From: Pelagibius sp.
GTDB taxonomy: Bacteria; Pseudomonadota; Alphaproteobacteria; Kiloniellales; Kiloniellaceae
Direction of reading: 5' to 3'
Length of the DNA stretch: 58,727 nucleotides
NCBI RefSeq assembly: GCF_028289705.1
Contig: NZ_JANQOI010000081.1
Span: 1 to 58,727 of the forward strand
The notes under the pieces were generated by a model. The model was not told the origin of the DNA. It made no database searches and saw only the letters and a program-made list of their open reading frames with translations. Of this stretch, positions 57,805 through 58,727 are shown piece after piece. The position numbers were made by a program, and so were the translations under genes. Numbering within the stretch: the first letter of the stretch is position 1; each line of letters starts with the position of its first letter.

Positions 57805-58727
57805 TGGCCGAGCCGTTCCAGGATGAAGGGGATGTGGACCTGGTCGGCCTTGTAGTTGCCGGTCAGGGCGTACATCACCAGGTTGACGCCGAAGCGATAG
57901 GCCAGCTCACGCTGGCGCGGGCCGCCGGGCACGACAGCCATCAGCGGGCGGCCCAGGCGGTTCACGGCCCAGGCGCCGGCCCAGTCGTTGCTGCCGATCA
58001 GCACCGAGGCAACGCCGTCGTTGATGTTCTCGCTCTGCGCCTCAAGCCACAGCGAGCCGCCGGAGAAGCGACCGGGAAACTCCTCCATCAGGTAGAAGGA
58101 CTTGCGCAGCACGTGGTCGGCAGGCACCGGCTCCAGCGGCGGGATCGAAAGGCCCCGGGTCAGGCGCTGCAGGTTCTGGGTGCCCTGGCTCGCCGCGCCG
58201 AAAAGCTGCATGCCGCTGCTGGCTTCGCGCAGATCGAACAGGATGGTGCCGCCGTTGGCGAGGTAGTGGTTGACCTGTTCCACCGCGGCCGCATCCAGGT
58301 CGGGCTGGGCGGCGGTGATCGGCCAGTAGACCAGGGGATAGAACGACAGCTCGTCGCGGCCGAGCACGATGCCCAGCGGCGGGCCCGCTTCCACGGAGGT
58401 GCGCCGCTCCAGAACCCGCGTCAGCCCCGTCAGGCCGGCCCGGCTGATCTCGTCGACGTCGCCGATGCCGGTCTCGACGAAGGCGAGGCGGGTCATCAGG
58501 GTCGCTTCCAGGGCCCGCCGGTCGTCGGTCGCCGTAGCTTGCCCTTGCGCCATGGCGCCGGATGAAAAGACCAGGCTGGCAAGTCCGAGACAGAGGGCGA
58601 GCGCTGCCGCACTGCTGGCCGCTCCGGTGGCGGTTCGGCCTGGGACCGGCAGCAGGCCGCGCATCAAGAGCGAAATCAGCAGGTCCGCCATCGCCAGGAT
58701 CAGCGCCGCGGCCAGCAGCCAGGGCTT
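57801..58727 (-). CDS. DUF4159-domain membrane protein (5' end outside window)
   Basis: 309 codons of the C-terminal part of a larger protein; the frame is open to the window end with no stop. A TM segment (GAASSAAALALCLGLASLVF) precedes the soluble DUF4159 domain, which starts near TRLAFVETGIGDVDEISRAG. LSFYPLVYWPITAAQPDLDA, YLANGGTILFDLREASSG and IPPLEPVPADHVLRKSFYLM are the family blocks, and GPRQRELAYRFGVNLVMYAL ends it. Homologues are often about 900 residues with an N-terminal BatA-like region, so roughly two thirds are missing. The reaction is unknown; the next gene overlaps its stop by 4 bp. Confidence 0.88.
   Translation of the reverse strand, partial: KPWLLAAALILAMADLLISLLMRGLLPVPGRTATGAASSAAALALCLGLASLVFSSGAMAQGQATATDDRRALEATLMTRLAFVETGIGDVDEISRAGLTGLTRVLERRTSVEAGPPLGIVLGRDELSFYPLVYWPITAAQPDLDAAAVEQVNHYLANGGTILFDLREASSGMQLFGAASQGTQNLQRLTRGLSIPPLEPVPADHVLRKSFYLMEEFPGRFSGGSLWLEAQSENINDGVASVLIGSNDWAGAWAVNRLGRPLMAVVPGGPRQRELAYRFGVNLVMYALTGNYKADQVHIPFILERLGQ

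Noticed and set aside
55648-57855. A 735-codon plus-strand frame
   Set aside because: It is antisense to the large VWA/GATase-like gene; the translation is Gly/Ala/Gln-rich shadow sequence typical of high-GC DNA.
1-58727. CRISPR array, rRNA operon, replication origin or prophage
   Set aside because: No regularly spaced repeats, no rRNA sequence, no DnaA-box cluster with origin genes and no phage structural genes were seen.

Overview
The window is high-GC DNA, mostly well above 60% GC by eye, with almost wall-to-wall genes. It fits an alphaproteobacterium, probably a Rhodospirillales-like lineage (inference). Supporting signs are a hopanoid-type HpnN RND transporter, ETF-ubiquinone oxidoreductase, a DUF4159-type membrane protein, TspO, a CtrA-like box (TTAA-N7-TTAA), and families of intergenic palindromes typical of these genomes. 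Several genes use TTG or GTG starts that are fixed by a clear Shine-Dalgarno (SD) sequence.

Layout. 1-8.3 kb: an old-yellow-enzyme reductase (cut by the window edge) divergent from an ArsR regulator, then a nitroreductase, a lipoprotein, moaB/slt, a family-4-like uracil-DNA glycosylase and a small membrane protein, all on the minus strand. 8.5-17.2 kb: ETF-QO, a TPR lipoprotein, ispE, a convergent peptidoglycan-binding membrane protein, and hpnN. At 17.49 kb a tRNA-Gln(UUG) is followed by about 2.4 kb of lower-GC accessory DNA (methyltransferase and unknown membrane protein). 19.9-26.2 kb: a dienelactone hydrolase, panB, an RraA-like gene, and a phosphonate/phosphite ABC importer (phnD-phnC-phnE-phnE) with a Pho-box-like site and an internal hairpin. 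26.5-31.3 kb: a VOC protein, two low-GC unknown genes, a methyltransferase, a DNA glycosylase and a LysR regulator. The last is divergent from egtB-egtD, the ergothioneine core pathway.

34.0-37.1 kb is an accessory cassette: a broken nucleotidyltransferase-like gene, a TIR-like protein and a PIN-like nuclease, bracketed by two copies of one bipartite intergenic repeat. It is a candidate undescribed two-gene defence module. 37.1-44.2 kb is a long minus-strand operon-like array. It holds a dioxygenase/alpha-beta-hydrolase fusion, a DUF1611-like P-loop protein, an ABC transporter with an unusual ATPase domain, a sensor kinase and a response regulator. No known pathway was recognised for it.

44.4-48.8 kb: a lipoprotein, an SMP-30-like protein, DUF924, a PNPOx-like flavoprotein and an exonuclease/phosphatase-family protein. 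The stop codon of the last carries an IS630-family insertion (48823-49870). 49.9-55.7 kb: a PD-(D/E)XK-like protein, then a quinone/electrophile-stress group (glutathionyl-hydroquinone reductase, pirin, WrbA) with a divergent LysR regulator, a GNAT acetyltransferase and TspO. The window closes with two large membrane proteins (VWA/GATase-like and DUF4159), the second cut by the edge.

Hairpin repeats with a constant CTTGT/ACAAG loop and CCATGG border, but co-varying stems, recur at 28.5, 49.9, 50.6 and 52.5 kb. A relative with a different loop lies at 17.2 kb.
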